A stretch of DNA of 64,000 nt, taken from NCBI GenBank assembly GCA_004145795.1, contig SEIO01000001.1, positions 186,001 through 250,000 of the forward strand, read 5' to 3'. The DNA comes from Lentibacillus lipolyticus (lineage in GTDB: Bacteria > Bacillota > Bacilli > Bacillales > Amphibacillaceae). The notes under the pieces are model-generated. The model saw nothing but the letters and a program-made list of their open reading frames with translations. It did no database searches and was not told the DNA's origin. Below are positions 1 to 9,352 of the stretch, piece after piece (within the stretch, counting starts at the first letter, position 1; every line of letters begins with the position of its first letter). The translations under genes were made by a program, and so were the position numbers.

Positions 1-1
1 C

Positions 2-181
2 ATTAGTAATGGGGACTATCAAGTTACCAGGCAAAGCGCCATCCCGTCCATTCTAATCGAATCCGGGTATATTTCCAATGCGGAAAAAGCACAGCTTTTC
101 CGGACGGATGTGTATCAAAAAAAGCTTGCTGCCGGAATAGCAAGAGGCTTGAACGCATATTTCATGAAGACTGGTTTCTAG
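2..181 (+). CDS. N-acetylmuramoyl-L-alanine amidase, C-terminal end (partial)
   Basis: Only the last 59 codons lie in the window; the gene enters from the left edge in frame 2 and stops at TAG 179-181. The visible peptide contains PSILIESGYISN, where the Glu is the conserved catalytic/zinc-site glutamate of the Amidase_3 (AmiC/CwlM-type) fold, followed by the family's closing helices (YQKKLAAGIARGLNAYF). The family cleaves the amide bond between N-acetylmuramic acid and L-alanine in peptidoglycan outside the cell. In B. subtilis the homologous position next to dtd is held by yrvJ, an SH3-domain amidase, so orthology is likely, but the N-terminal domains cannot be seen here. Confidence 0.85.
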   Translation: MSNGDYQVTRQSAIPSILIESGYISNAEKAQLFRTDVYQKKLAAGIARGLNAYFMKTGF

Positions 182-256
182 GGGATGTTCGCCCATCGCT
201 TTCCGCGGGTAAAAACAACGATCTGTACGAAAAGAATTTTCATGAAACAGCGAAAG

Positions 257-296
257 AAAAACGGGAGACGCTTAGACCAGCGTCCCCCGTTATTTA
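257..296 (-). terminator. Rho-independent terminator of relA-dtd
   Basis: The near-perfect hairpin AACGGG(G)GACGCT / AGCGTC(T)CCCGTT overlaps the dtd stop codon and is followed on the minus strand by TTTTTCTTT. It can also serve the converging amidase gene. Confidence 0.75.
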
Positions 297-736
297 TCTT
301 GACTGTCGAGTAAAATCGTGACAGGCCCAGCATTGGTTAACTGTACATTCATCATTTCACCAAACACACCTGTTTCCACCTCGATACCCTGCTGTCTGAT
401 ACGTTGGTTAAAATAGTCGTATAATTCTTCAGCTTGTCCGGGTTTCGCCGCTTTTAAATAATTTGGTCTTCTACCCTTGCTAGTATCGGCATAAAGGGTG
501 AACTGGGAAATGGACAGCACTTTCCCGCCCACATCCCTTAGTGAATCATTCATCTTGCCGTTTTCATCATCAAAAATTCGTAAATGAATCAGTTTGTCGG
601 CAAGGTAGTCTGCGTCCTCTTCTGAATCATCATGCGTGACCCCCAACAATACTACCAGTCCCTGATCGATTGCACCGGTCTCTGATCCATCTACAGTCAC
701 ATTCGCATCTAATGCACGCTGAATCACTGCTCTCAT
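290..736 (-). CDS. dtd: D-aminoacyl-tRNA deacylase
   Basis: Dtd hydrolyses D-amino acids wrongly esterified to tRNA, recycling the tRNA in the cytoplasm. The 148-residue protein has the family hallmarks: N-terminal MRAVIQRAL, the central [10 protein letters not shown] block (SQFTLYAD is a catalytic motif) and the C-terminal [11 protein letters not shown] block carrying the NxGPVT motif. The reading frame continues upstream, but the ATG at 736 matches the family start and has AAGGAG about nine bases before it, so the longer form is rejected. It lies 28 bases downstream of relA, as in B. subtilis, and is probably cotranscribed with it; a terminator overlaps its stop codon. Confidence 0.95.
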   Translation of the reverse strand: MRAVIQRALDANVTVDGSETGAIDQGLVVLLGVTHDDSEEDADYLADKLIHLRIFDDENGKMNDSLRDVGGKVLSISQFTLYADTSKGRRPNYLKAAKPGQAEELYDYFNQRIRQQGIEVETGVFGEMMNVQLTNAGPVTILLDSQDK

Positions 737-764
737 TTCATCATTACTCCTTTTAAAACAAAAA

Positions 765-2966
765 CTAATGAATTGTCCGTGTGACTGAATAAACATCTCT
801 TATCTGTTTAATACGCCCCACAATCCGTTTTAAGTGACCTGTATTGTGAATAAGAATTGTAATTTGAATGACGGCCATTTTATTCCGGTCGGAACGTCCG
901 TTGACATGTGTAATATTTGTTTTTGTTTCATTGACAGCCTGCAATACTTCATTTAACAACCCGCGGCGGTCATACCCAGTTATCTCCAGGTCGACATGAT
1001 ACTGCTTTTTATCCGTGCAGCTGTCTTCCCATTCGACGTGCAAGTAACGCTGTCTCGCCTCTTCCGTCTGAACATTCGGACAATCCGTCCGGTGAACCGA
1101 CACACCTCTGCCTTTCGTAATATAACCAGTAATTGGATCACCCGGAACTGGGTTGCAGCATTTGGACAAACGTACCAGTAAATTATCCACGCCTTCTACC
1201 TTAACACCAGAATCTCGTTTTTGCGCTTTCTTAGGTGTGGTATCATTTTTCACTTCTTCCAGTGTGTCTTCCAGGTTTTGTGTTTTCTGCTTTTTTTGAC
1301 GGACTTTTTCCGTCAAGCGTGTTGCAATCAATGCGGCGGTGATTCCCTGATACCCGACAGCAGCGTACATGTCGTCTTCATTAGTGAAGTTGAAACGCTC
1401 AAAGATTCGTTTCAGATTATCCTGTGTAAGCACTTCTTTTGGTTCAATACCAAAGGAACGTATTTCTCTTTCAACCGCTTCTTTACCCTTACTGATATTT
1501 TCCTCTCGGCGCTGTCTTTTAAAGAATTGTTTAATTTTACTCTTCGCCTGAGATGTTTGGGTGATGGATAACCAATCCTGAGATGGGCCATATGAATGCT
1601 TGGACGTCATCACTTCCACAATATCCCCGTTTTTCAGTTTGTAATCAAGCGGCTCCATTTTCCCGTTCACTTTGGATCCAATTGTCTTATTCCCCACTTC
1701 CGTATGAATCCGGTAAGCAAAGTCAAGTGGCACCGATCCAGACGGCAGTTCAATGACATCCCCTTTGGGTGTAAAAACATACACCATATCCGAAAACAGA
1801 TCTACTTTCAAGGTTTCCATGAATTCTTCGGCATCATGTGTCTCGCTTTGCCAGTCGAGAATTTCTCTGAACCATGTCAGCTTTTCCTCGAAAGATTTAT
1901 TGTCATTGGCCGATTGCTTTCCTTCTTTATAGGCCCAGTGTGCCGCAATACCATATTCCGCAATTTCATGCATTTCTTTCGTCCGAATCTGCACTTCCAG
2001 CGGATCCCCTTTTGGTCCGATAACTGTTGTATGCAAAGACTGGTACAGATTCGGCTTCGGCATCGCAATATAATCTTTAAATCTGCCTGGCATCGGTTTC
2101 CAGCATGTATGGATGATTCCAAGAACGGCATAGCAATCTTTAATACTGTTGACGATAATCCGGACTGCCAGCAGATCATATATTTCATTGAATTGTTTAT
2201 TCTGTTTCACCATCTTACGATAGATACTGTATAAATGTTTTGGCCTTCCCGAAATGTCCGCTCCAATGTCCACATCGTTCAGCTGATTCTTCACTTCATC
2301 GATAACTTCCTCAATGTAGGTTTCACGCTGGTTGCGCTTTTGTCTCATTAATTGGACAATGCGGTAGTATTGCTGCGGATTCAAATAACGCAGTGCTGTG
2401 TCTTCCAGCTCCCATTTGATCGTTGAAATCCCGAGCCGGTGGGCCAGTGGAGCAAAAATCTCCAGCGTCTCATTTGATATCCTGCGCTGTTTATCCGGCG
2501 GCAAATGTTTTAATGTGCGCATATTGTGAAGCCGATCAGCAAGTTTAATCAGAATAACCCGGATATCCCTTGCCATAGCCACAAACATTTTTCGGTGGTT
2601 CTCCGCCTGGATTGCTTCCTTTGATTTATATTTAATCTTACCAAGCTTGGTGACGCCATCGACAAGCATAGCCACTTCATTGTCAAATGCTTCTTCCAAA
2701 TCATCCAGCGTTACTTGCGTATCTTCTACAACATCATGCAGGAAGCCGCCTGCAATGGTCACCGAATCCATTCCCAGTTCTACCAGTATTCCAGCCACCT
2801 GGATCGGATGGACGATATAGGGCTCACCGGATTTGCGGAACTGTTCGTAATGTGCATCCCTGGCGAATGTAAACGCTCGATGGAGAAATTCAGCATCTCT
2901 CTCTGTAAGATACTGGCGGGCCTTATCAATTACTTCTTCACTTGTCATTATTCCTTCTTTTGCCAT
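765..2966 (-). CDS. relA: Bifunctional (p)ppGpp synthetase/hydrolase Rel
   Basis: A full-length 733-residue long-form RSH enzyme. It makes (p)ppGpp from ATP and GTP/GDP when uncharged tRNA sits in the ribosomal A site, and hydrolyses it otherwise. The N-terminal HD hydrolase domain is intact (HDVVEDT at residues 77-83, with H53 upstream), so hydrolysis should work. The synthetase domain follows ([13 protein letters not shown], then [20 protein letters not shown]). Next come a TGS domain ([18 protein letters not shown], about residue 395), a conserved cysteine/zinc region ([11 protein letters not shown]) and a C-terminal ACT/RRM domain. Alignment to the B. subtilis protein from memory is nearly collinear. 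It lies between apt and dtd, the standard Bacillaceae arrangement. The start [17 protein letters not shown] fits the family. Confidence 0.98.
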   Translation of the reverse strand: MAKEGIMTSEEVIDKARQYLTERDAEFLHRAFTFARDAHYEQFRKSGEPYIVHPIQVAGILVELGMDSVTIAGGFLHDVVEDTQVTLDDLEEAFDNEVAMLVDGVTKLGKIKYKSKEAIQAENHRKMFVAMARDIRVILIKLADRLHNMRTLKHLPPDKQRRISNETLEIFAPLAHRLGISTIKWELEDTALRYLNPQQYYRIVQLMRQKRNQRETYIEEVIDEVKNQLNDVDIGADISGRPKHLYSIYRKMVKQNKQFNEIYDLLAVRIIVNSIKDCYAVLGIIHTCWKPMPGRFKDYIAMPKPNLYQSLHTTVIGPKGDPLEVQIRTKEMHEIAEYGIAAHWAYKEGKQSANDNKSFEEKLTWFREILDWQSETHDAEEFMETLKVDLFSDMVYVFTPKGDVIELPSGSVPLDFAYRIHTEVGNKTIGSKVNGKMEPLDYKLKNGDIVEVMTSKHSYGPSQDWLSITQTSQAKSKIKQFFKRQRREENISKGKEAVEREIRSFGIEPKEVLTQDNLKRIFERFNFTNEDDMYAAVGYQGITAALIATRLTEKVRQKKQKTQNLEDTLEEVKNDTTPKKAQKRDSGVKVEGVDNLLVRLSKCCNPVPGDPITGYITKGRGVSVHRTDCPNVQTEEARQRYLHVEWEDSCTDKKQYHVDLEITGYDRRGLLNEVLQAVNETKTNITHVNGRSDRNKMAVIQITILIHNTGHLKRIVGRIKQIRDVYSVTRTIH

Positions 2967-3166
2967 AAATCATCACCTGAATTCAGCCAGACAAAGATTT
3001 TCACCCGGTTCCAGCATCTATGCGTTACGTTACGGTACGGTACCGCACAGCCATGCAATGGTCGGGGAATGCCACGTCTCTTTTCTAATAGTATTAAAAA
3101 AATAACCGGAAATGTAAAGAGAAACACTTTCCATTTCCGTTATTCGTTGAAAAAACCATTTGTATA

Positions 3167-3204
3167 ACAAGGAGAGGCCTGACGATTGCTCGGCCAGACC
3201 TTGT
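3167..3204 (-). terminator. Terminator-like hairpin after apt
   Basis: ACAAGG-TCT-GGCC ... GGCC-TCT-CCTTGT forms a hairpin just past the apt stop. The T-run on the minus strand is interrupted (TTATAC...TTTTTTC). It separates recJ-apt from relA. The remaining 160 bases up to relA hold no gene and presumably the relA promoter. Confidence 0.55.
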
Positions 3205-3215
3205 GTGTTAGGAGT

Positions 3216-3728
3216 TTAAAAACTTGTGAGTGTCAGGACATCATAACCTTCCAATTTATCAGAGCCATTCAAGTAAGAAAGTTCCACCAAAAATGCGCAA
3301 CCAACGACAATACCACCCAAAGCTTCCACTAATTGAATAGTAGCCTCAATGGTACCACCTGTTGCAAGCAAGTCATCCGTGATTAGTACACGTTGCCCGG
3401 GTTTGATCGCATCTTTATGGATGGTAAGAACATTTTTGCCGTATTCCAGTCCATAATCAACTTTGACTACTTCCCTTGGAAGCTTGCCTTCTTTCCGTAC
3501 CGGTGCAAAACCAACTTCCAGCGCATAGGAAACCGGGCATCCAATAATGAATCCCCTTGCTTCTGGACCGACAACCAAATCGATGTCTTTTTTATGTGCA
3601 AATGTTACTATTTCATCGACAGCTGTTTTGAAAGCTTTACCATTTTCCATTAAAGGGGTTATATCCTTGAACTGTATTCCTTCTTTTGGCCAATCCTCAA
3701 CAATTTTTATATATTCTTTATAATCCAT
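3216..3728 (-). CDS. apt: Adenine phosphoribosyltransferase
   Basis: Apt condenses adenine with PRPP to AMP in purine salvage. The 170-residue protein shows the family core: [12 protein letters not shown] near the N-terminus, [22 protein letters not shown], and the PRPP-binding loop [13 protein letters not shown] near residues 118-130. A TTG precedes the ATG at 3728; I chose the ATG because GAGGAGG sits nine bases upstream and the B. subtilis enzyme starts at the same place. The start overlaps the end of recJ by 11 bases and its ribosome binding site lies inside recJ, so the two are probably translationally coupled. In Bacillus the apt-relA neighbourhood links purine pools with the stringent response. 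Confidence 0.97.
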   Translation of the reverse strand: MDYKEYIKIVEDWPKEGIQFKDITPLMENGKAFKTAVDEIVTFAHKKDIDLVVGPEARGFIIGCPVSYALEVGFAPVRKEGKLPREVVKVDYGLEYGKNVLTIHKDAIKPGQRVLITDDLLATGGTIEATIQLVEALGGIVVGCAFLVELSYLNGSDKLEGYDVLTLTSF

Positions 3729-6045
3729 CAATCATTTCCTCCTCGGGATCTAACCTGCGTTCCAAGCAATTAGCAAACCACATTTTCAATTCATTATATG
3801 CTGAATAATAAAGTGTTTTTTCGATATCAGCTCTGTTTAAACGTTCCTGATAAAGCGGTGACTCACGAAGATCCTTGCGCGATGGATGTTTATTCAGCTC
3901 CATGATATTATCATCTATTTTAACAAAATCCAACTCAAAAAACACGTTCGACATAAACAGAATGGTGTCTTTTGTCCATCCTTTCGCATCCATCAACATT
4001 GGCAATTCCTTCTGTAAATGAATTGTCTGCTTCCTTGCTAGGACCCCATAAAGCCATTTGAAATCTTCCCTAGATGGAAAAGGCTTCATAAACGCACTTT
4101 CCTCCACGTAAAAACAGGCATGAATATTAACTGGATCGAGTTCCTTCACCATGTTCTTTAGCATCGTCAGACTTGGCGGCATATCGTAAAGGTATAAGGT
4201 ATGAATCCCTGTTAAACTGCTGATGTCTGTATCATATGTGATACAAACGACATTTCCCGAAATTTCATCTTCATCCGGCAGCTGCCGAAATACTGCAGCA
4301 TGTCCAATGTTATCCTGCAAATACGGTGTTAAATCAAACCGCTGCGTTCCGCGATGGTCAAACAGCTGCCATTCATCAATCCGCATGTCCTGAATGACAA
4401 TTTGTACCTTTTTAAACCCATTCCACTCATTAATGTTCAGTTCTCCGGCGACTGATACAGGTGTTTGCGGGGAAAGCTGATGATAAAGCCCCCCTAACCC
4501 GAAACCGATACCATCAAGTTTTTGACCATTTTTTTGGAATTGCATCTTCAGATGGTGTTTGCCATTACCAATCTGGCGTACTGCTGATGGTACATCTTTC
4601 AAGTGAAAGACCGGTTTGGGATTGGCCATGCCAAATGGTGCTAATTGGTTCATTTCCGCAACCAGCTCTTCATTTATCTCCGGAACTGTAATTGTTTTCG
4701 AGATTGCAATTTCTTGGGTGAAGTCTTCATCGGAAAGCTGCTCGAAGATAATAGCATTTAATTCTTGTTTCAAAATCGGCAGGTTTTCCAACGGTAACGT
4801 CATGCCTGCTGCCTGAGCATGTCCACCAAACTGCGTAAAAACTTCTTTCACCTTCATACAGCCGGAAAATAAGTCAAAAGCTGGAATACTCCTGGCAGAG
4901 CCTTTTGCTTCGCCTCTCTCAGGGTGGACGGCCAGAACAATTGCCGGACGATCATACTTCCGTACAAGATTGGAGGCAACAATTCCCAATACACCTTCAT
5001 TCCAGCCTTCGCTGGCAACAACGATGACACCTTGCTGATCAACCGGCTCTGCCATATATTCCGCTTCTTTCACTATGTTACTGACAATCGTCTTTCGTTT
5101 TTGATTTATGGATTCGACCTCACGGGCCATATCGGCTGCTTCATCACCATTATCAGCGAGCAAAAGCTGAACAGCCAGTGATGCATCCTGTAATCTGCCC
5201 ACTGCATTCAGTCTGGGCCCTATCGAAAAGCCAATATCTTCTTCACTGACCTTCCCCTGTAAGCCACAGCTATTCTTTAATGCTACTAAACCGGGCCTGG
5301 GTGTAGCAGCTAACTTCTGTAACCCATAATGGGCAATAACCCGGTTTTCACCGGTTAATGGAACCAAATCGGCAATTGTGCCAATGGCTGCCAAGTCAAG
5401 AAATTGTGTCGGAAATGAGCCAAGCATACCTTCCGCAAATTTCAATGCCACTCCGGCTCCGGCCAACTCTTTAAATGGATAGTCTGGTGAACATTTGGGA
5501 TGTATGATGGCATAAGCATCCGGCAGCCTGTCCTGCACTTCATGGTGATCGGTTATAATCAGGTCCATGCCAAGCTGTTTAGCAATTTCTGCTTCATTTA
5601 CAGAAGCTATTCCGGTGTCTACGGTTATAATTAACCGGAAACCATTTTCATAAGCGGTATAAAATGCTTCTTCATTTGGGCCATACCCTTCCGTAAAACG
5701 GTTCGGTATATAATAATCACAATCAGCCCCGAGCTGCTGAAGTGTTTCCATCAGAATAGCTGTTGAACTGACGCCATCCGCATCATAATCACCATATACA
5801 AGAATCTTTTCCCCGTCAGCGATTCCTTTATGTACACGCTCCGTAGCCTTCTCAATATCTGATAACCATGTTACACGATGCAAATGTGTTAAATCGGGTG
5901 ATAAAAATTTCTCAGCATCTTCTGTAGATGTGATGCCCCGCTGCATTAATAGTTCACTGATGAGCGGTGAGAATTTGCCAGTATCCAATCTTGCTGGCTC
6001 TATTGGTCTTTCCGGGAAATTCCATTTCATCTTGCTTTGTAACAT
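3718..6045 (-). CDS. recJ: Single-stranded-DNA-specific 5'-3' exonuclease RecJ
   Basis: RecJ degrades single-stranded DNA 5' to 3' in RecF-type recombination and mismatch/base-excision repair. The 775-residue protein carries the DHH phosphoesterase motifs ([27 protein letters not shown]), then the DHHA1 domain with [10 protein letters not shown] and an OB-like segment. It also has the long C-terminal RecJ extension common in Firmicutes, and is about as long as the B. subtilis enzyme (786). The open frame starts 18 codons earlier, but [14 protein letters not shown] at 6045 matches the family start and is preceded by AGGGGTGA. It sits 66 bases after the LapA-domain gene and overlaps apt. Confidence 0.96.
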   Translation of the reverse strand: MLQSKMKWNFPERPIEPARLDTGKFSPLISELLMQRGITSTEDAEKFLSPDLTHLHRVTWLSDIEKATERVHKGIADGEKILVYGDYDADGVSSTAILMETLQQLGADCDYYIPNRFTEGYGPNEEAFYTAYENGFRLIITVDTGIASVNEAEIAKQLGMDLIITDHHEVQDRLPDAYAIIHPKCSPDYPFKELAGAGVALKFAEGMLGSFPTQFLDLAAIGTIADLVPLTGENRVIAHYGLQKLAATPRPGLVALKNSCGLQGKVSEEDIGFSIGPRLNAVGRLQDASLAVQLLLADNGDEAADMAREVESINQKRKTIVSNIVKEAEYMAEPVDQQGVIVVASEGWNEGVLGIVASNLVRKYDRPAIVLAVHPERGEAKGSARSIPAFDLFSGCMKVKEVFTQFGGHAQAAGMTLPLENLPILKQELNAIIFEQLSDEDFTQEIAISKTITVPEINEELVAEMNQLAPFGMANPKPVFHLKDVPSAVRQIGNGKHHLKMQFQKNGQKLDGIGFGLGGLYHQLSPQTPVSVAGELNINEWNGFKKVQIVIQDMRIDEWQLFDHRGTQRFDLTPYLQDNIGHAAVFRQLPDEDEISGNVVCITYDTDISSLTGIHTLYLYDMPPSLTMLKNMVKELDPVNIHACFYVEESAFMKPFPSREDFKWLYGVLARKQTIHLQKELPMLMDAKGWTKDTILFMSNVFFELDFVKIDDNIMELNKHPSRKDLRESPLYQERLNRADIEKTLYYSAYNELKMWFANCLERRLDPEEEMIDGL

Positions 6046-6111
6046 ATACTCACCCCTGACCAATCTAGTATACAAGAGATTCATACAGGGAGCAATCACG
6101 TGTTTATTGTA

Positions 6112-6429
6112 TTATTTTTCAAATGAATCAGTGTTTGTGTCAGATGCCTGGGACTCTTGCAGACCGTATTCCTCAAGGGTTCTATTTAATTGATCTCGCT
6201 CTGTCTGCAGTTGTTTCCGTTCACGCTGCAGCCTGATTATTTTTACAAGTCCCGCAGAAGCTGTAATCACGCCGCCCATTAAAACAGAAAACAAAATCAC
6301 AAGAATGAGCGGTGCCTGGCCCGTCCCGAATAAATAACTAACCTCGACGGAACCAACATTGCTCACAGCAAAAATAGAAACAATAATGACGAATATAATG
6401 GCCAAAATGACATACGTTTGTCCCCGCAT
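6112..6429 (-). CDS. LapA-domain (DUF1049) membrane protein
   Basis: A 105-residue protein with two membrane segments (YVILAIIFVIIVSIFAVSNV and a second at LILVILFSVLMGGVITASAG), then a cytoplasmic charged coiled-coil tail (RLQRERKQLQTERDQLNRTLEEYG). This is the lipopolysaccharide-assembly protein A domain architecture; in Gram-positive bacteria, which lack LPS, its function is unknown. B. subtilis has the similar yrvD beside recJ, so this is its positional equivalent. The ATG at 6427-6429 was chosen because the upstream extension is not conserved in kind and AAGGAGAGG lies just before it. Confidence 0.8.
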   Translation of the reverse strand: MRGQTYVILAIIFVIIVSIFAVSNVGSVEVSYLFGTGQAPLILVILFSVLMGGVITASAGLVKIIRLQRERKQLQTERDQLNRTLEEYGLQESQASDTNTDSFEK

Positions 6430-6550
6430 ACATATACCTCTCCTTTGCAATTCATTTCGGTTGCTCAACAAACAGGACGTCCCAGTTACCGCCGTTGCAA
6501 ACAGCCCTTTCAAAGTAAATTACCCCGTTTTTTCTTCTTTTAACCATAAA

Positions 6551-6582
6551 GCACCCCCCGAAAGAATTATTTCGGGGGGTGC
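6551..6582 (-). terminator. Terminator after secDF
   Basis: A perfect 13-bp stem GCACCCCCCGAAA / TTTCGGGGGGTGC with a six-base loop lies directly after the secDF stop. It is followed on the minus strand by only a short T-run (TTTATGG). Confidence 0.75.
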
Positions 6583-6598
6583 TGATCTTTTGCTCTAA

Positions 6599-8875
6599 TT
6601 ACACTTGAGGACCTTCTGTACGTTTCTTTTTGGCAAAGACGACCGGTTTATTTTTGATATTTTTGCCCTTCCAAACGAGCCAGAGCTGTGATGCCAGGAA
6701 CAGGGAGGAATATGTTCCTGCCAGCAGTCCGACGGCAAGTGCAATCGCAAAACCGGTAATCGACTGTGCCCCCAGAAACAGAAAGGCAAGTACGGCAATC
6801 ATCGTTGTTACAGTTGTATTCACACTTCTCGTCATCGTCTGCACTAGACTTTTGTTGACAATTTTAGCCAGTTCTCCAAACGATTTAACCCGTTTCTTTA
6901 AGCGCAAGTTCTCCCGTATTCGGTCAAACGTGACAATCGTATCATTAATGGAGTACCCAATAATAGTCAGGATGGCTGCAACAATGGTCACATCAAATTC
7001 AATCTGGGTCAGGCTGAAAATAGCCAGTATAAAAAACGCATCGTGAACAAGCGCGATAATTGATGTGATGGCGAAGAACATTTCAAACCTTAGTGTCACA
7101 TATAGAACAATGCCAATGGATGCAATAGCAACAGCATATAACGCATTCTTCACCAGTTCTTCCCCAACAATCGGCGAAACAACACTGACACTTGTATCCG
7201 CATTGAAGTTTTCTTTGAAATACGCTTGTACATCTGCAATCCTGTCTTCATCAATCACCTGGTCATACCGGAGAACGGCGCCCTCATTGTTGTTGCCGTT
7301 CAGAACAACGGATTTGGCTTGCAGATCAAGTTCCTCTAGGCCACTTTTAATTTCGTCCGCGTTCAGACTCTCTTCGGCAGCCAGCTCAATGCGTGATCCG
7401 TGTGTGAAATCAATCCCTGGGTTCAACTGGAAGATACCAAGTGATCCCAATCCAAGGATGACCATGATTGCCGACGCTATAAAGAATTTCCGGCGATGCT
7501 GCACAACATTGGGGTTCCTGCCAAATGCTTTCGGCTCTCTTTCCGCTGTGTCAGCAATATCCTTGATATCCTTCTGCTTCACACCAAACCAGCCCGGACG
7601 ATTTCGCAAAAACTTGCTCCTGACCCACAACCCCATCAACAAACGGGTTCCATAAACTGCTGTCAGGAAGCTTACAACAATACTAAGAATTAGCATCGTT
7701 GCAAACCCTTTGACCGAACTGGTACCAAAAATGAACAGAACAGCTGCTGCCAGCATCGTTGTAATATTGGCGTCCACAATCGCTCTAAGTGAGTTTTTGG
7801 AGCCAGCTTTAAAGGACGCGAAAATCGATTTGCCTTCTCTTAGTTCTTCTTTAATCCGCTCAAACGTAATAACGTTGGCGTCTACCGCCATACCGACACC
7901 GAGAATGAGTGCAGCAATACCCTGCAATGTAAGTACACCATTCATCAGATTAAAAACGAGTAAAATCAGATAGATGTACACACTCAGATTAATGGCGGCA
8001 ATGACACCTGGGAAACGGTACACAGCCATAATAAACAGGAAGACAATGCTAATCCCAATCATCCCGGCAAACACGGTTTTATCCAGTGCCTGTTCACCAA
8101 ACTGTGCACCCACCGTATTGGAATACAGTTCTGTCATGTTGACCGGAAGTGAACCAGCATTAATGATATCAGCAAGGCGCTGTGCCGATTCCACGGTGAA
8201 ATTTCCTTCAATCATGACGTCAGTTGTATTCAACGTCTCTTTGACACCCGCTGCTGAAACATATTTGGGATCTTCTTTCTGTACTTCTTCTTTGAACGAA
8301 TCACCTTCCTGGTAATCCATCCAAATGACGAGCAAATCTTTACGCTGCGGGAATGGGACGCCTGGGTTATATTTCGACGCAAGCTTACTTGTGATGTCAC
8401 GGAATTCTGATGCGTCTTTCAGCTTCAAGGTAACAATTGGCTCATTTGTCTGAGGATGGAAATCCTGCTGAGCCGCTCCCTCCACCAGGTTGCTGCCATC
8501 CATCAGTTTCTCATCTTCTACATTCCTGAACGTGATTCTTGCAGAAGTGGACAAAATTTCCCGAGCTTCTCCCGGATTTTTGATACCGGCAAGCTGCACG
8601 CGAATTCGATCGTCACCTTCAATATCAATATTTGCCTCACTGATTCCAAGGCGGTTCACGCGATCGTTCAGTATCCGAACGGTCGATTCAAGCAACGCTC
8701 TGTCTGTTTCCTCCCCTTCTTCAACCGGCTCTACTTCATACAAAATTTCAAAGCCGCCCTGAAGATCAAGACCTAGGTTAATATCTTTTGTAATGCCTGT
8801 CACCGTTGTTCCGATCGTTCCTGCGAATAATAAGACAATCAGAAAAAAGGCAACAATTCTGCCTCTGTTTTTCAT
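6599..8875 (-). CDS. secDF: Fused protein translocase subunit SecDF
   Basis: SecD and SecF act with SecYEG, using the proton gradient to pull secreted proteins out and recycle SecA. Here they are one 758-residue chain, as in B. subtilis (737). The SecD half has an N-terminal membrane anchor, the D1 motif NLGLDLQGG, a periplasm-side domain and the six-helix RND-type block with ILGVGMAVDANVITFERIKEELREG. The SecF half starts near residue 460 with its own helix, GIDFTHGSRIEL, and IIGYSINDTIVTFDRIRENLR. Both membrane Asp/Arg motifs are intact. The C-terminus is basic (KKKRTEGPQV). It lies downstream of comN and ends at a strong hairpin. Confidence 0.97.
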   Translation of the reverse strand: MKNRGRIVAFFLIVLLFAGTIGTTVTGITKDINLGLDLQGGFEILYEVEPVEEGEETDRALLESTVRILNDRVNRLGISEANIDIEGDDRIRVQLAGIKNPGEAREILSTSARITFRNVEDEKLMDGSNLVEGAAQQDFHPQTNEPIVTLKLKDASEFRDITSKLASKYNPGVPFPQRKDLLVIWMDYQEGDSFKEEVQKEDPKYVSAAGVKETLNTTDVMIEGNFTVESAQRLADIINAGSLPVNMTELYSNTVGAQFGEQALDKTVFAGMIGISIVFLFIMAVYRFPGVIAAINLSVYIYLILLVFNLMNGVLTLQGIAALILGVGMAVDANVITFERIKEELREGKSIFASFKAGSKNSLRAIVDANITTMLAAAVLFIFGTSSVKGFATMLILSIVVSFLTAVYGTRLLMGLWVRSKFLRNRPGWFGVKQKDIKDIADTAEREPKAFGRNPNVVQHRRKFFIASAIMVILGLGSLGIFQLNPGIDFTHGSRIELAAEESLNADEIKSGLEELDLQAKSVVLNGNNNEGAVLRYDQVIDEDRIADVQAYFKENFNADTSVSVVSPIVGEELVKNALYAVAIASIGIVLYVTLRFEMFFAITSIIALVHDAFFILAIFSLTQIEFDVTIVAAILTIIGYSINDTIVTFDRIRENLRLKKRVKSFGELAKIVNKSLVQTMTRSVNTTVTTMIAVLAFLFLGAQSITGFAIALAVGLLAGTYSSLFLASQLWLVWKGKNIKNKPVVFAKKKRTEGPQV

Positions 8876-8922
8876 CTAGTGGTAGCCTCCTTCGTACCGC
8901 TCAAACCATTCAATATGTATTC

Positions 8923-9225
8923 CTATTCCGTTTCGTCTGTCCTGTTTTCTGTAAGTGCAGCAATCGAAGCCATTAAATTATCATCCTGATGGGCGTTGAT
9001 TGTCAAATAACTCATATAAACATTTGACGACAGTTGGAATATATCCTGGATTATTTCAAACAACCGCTTGGAAGGATCGCCTTTCCAAACTTTTTCGTTC
9101 AGGCAATTCCATACATCGTCCCTTGTAGCATTATCATATCCCATTAGCCGAAATTCACTGGCTTTGCTTTCTAACACAGGCAGCACTTCCACTTTCCATT
9201 CGTGAACCGTTTTAACAGTTTCCAC
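8923..9225 (-). CDS. comN: Post-transcriptional regulator ComN-like
   Basis: A soluble 100-residue protein. The pattern HEWKVEVLPVLESKASEFRL-GYDNATRDDVWNCL ... YMSYLTINAHQDDNLMASI matches the Firmicute 'post-transcriptional regulator' family. Its B. subtilis member ComN (YrzD) lies at the same place beside secDF and promotes comE late-competence mRNA accumulation. Identity rests on remembered sequence and synteny. The comE target is not in this window, so the role here is inferred. A GGGAGGGGAT-like ribosome site precedes the start. It is divergent from spoVB. Confidence 0.75.
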   Translation of the reverse strand: METVKTVHEWKVEVLPVLESKASEFRLMGYDNATRDDVWNCLNEKVWKGDPSKRLFEIIQDIFQLSSNVYMSYLTINAHQDDNLMASIAALTENRTDETE

Positions 9226-9275
9226 GAAAATCCCCTCCCTTAAAACGGCCTTGTCTATTTATTAGGATGATGCTT

Positions 9276-9306
9276 GTCATGCTTGGCCTATTCCATTGCA
9301 TATACA
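9276..9306 (+). promoter_or_regulatory. Candidate sigma-E promoter for spoVB
   Basis: GTCATGCT and CATATACA are 15 bases apart, resembling the mother-cell sigma-E consensus (GTCATATT - 13 to 15 - CATACAAT). They lie about 45 bases before the TTG start of spoVB. Mother-cell expression of spoVB is known in B. subtilis; the site itself is my pattern match. Confidence 0.4.
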
Positions 9307-9352
9307 TTATTGTATCTGAAATTTTATTTTTTGAGAAGGTAGGTTGGCCATA

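Noticed and set aside
1596-2234. 212-codon frame antisense to relA
   Set aside because: relA covers the stretch with full family similarity; the antisense frame has no start signal or recognisable domain.
3040-3062. Short GTTACGGTACGGTACCG repetition upstream of relA
   Set aside because: A single few-base duplication with no matching site elsewhere in the window; no support for an operator.
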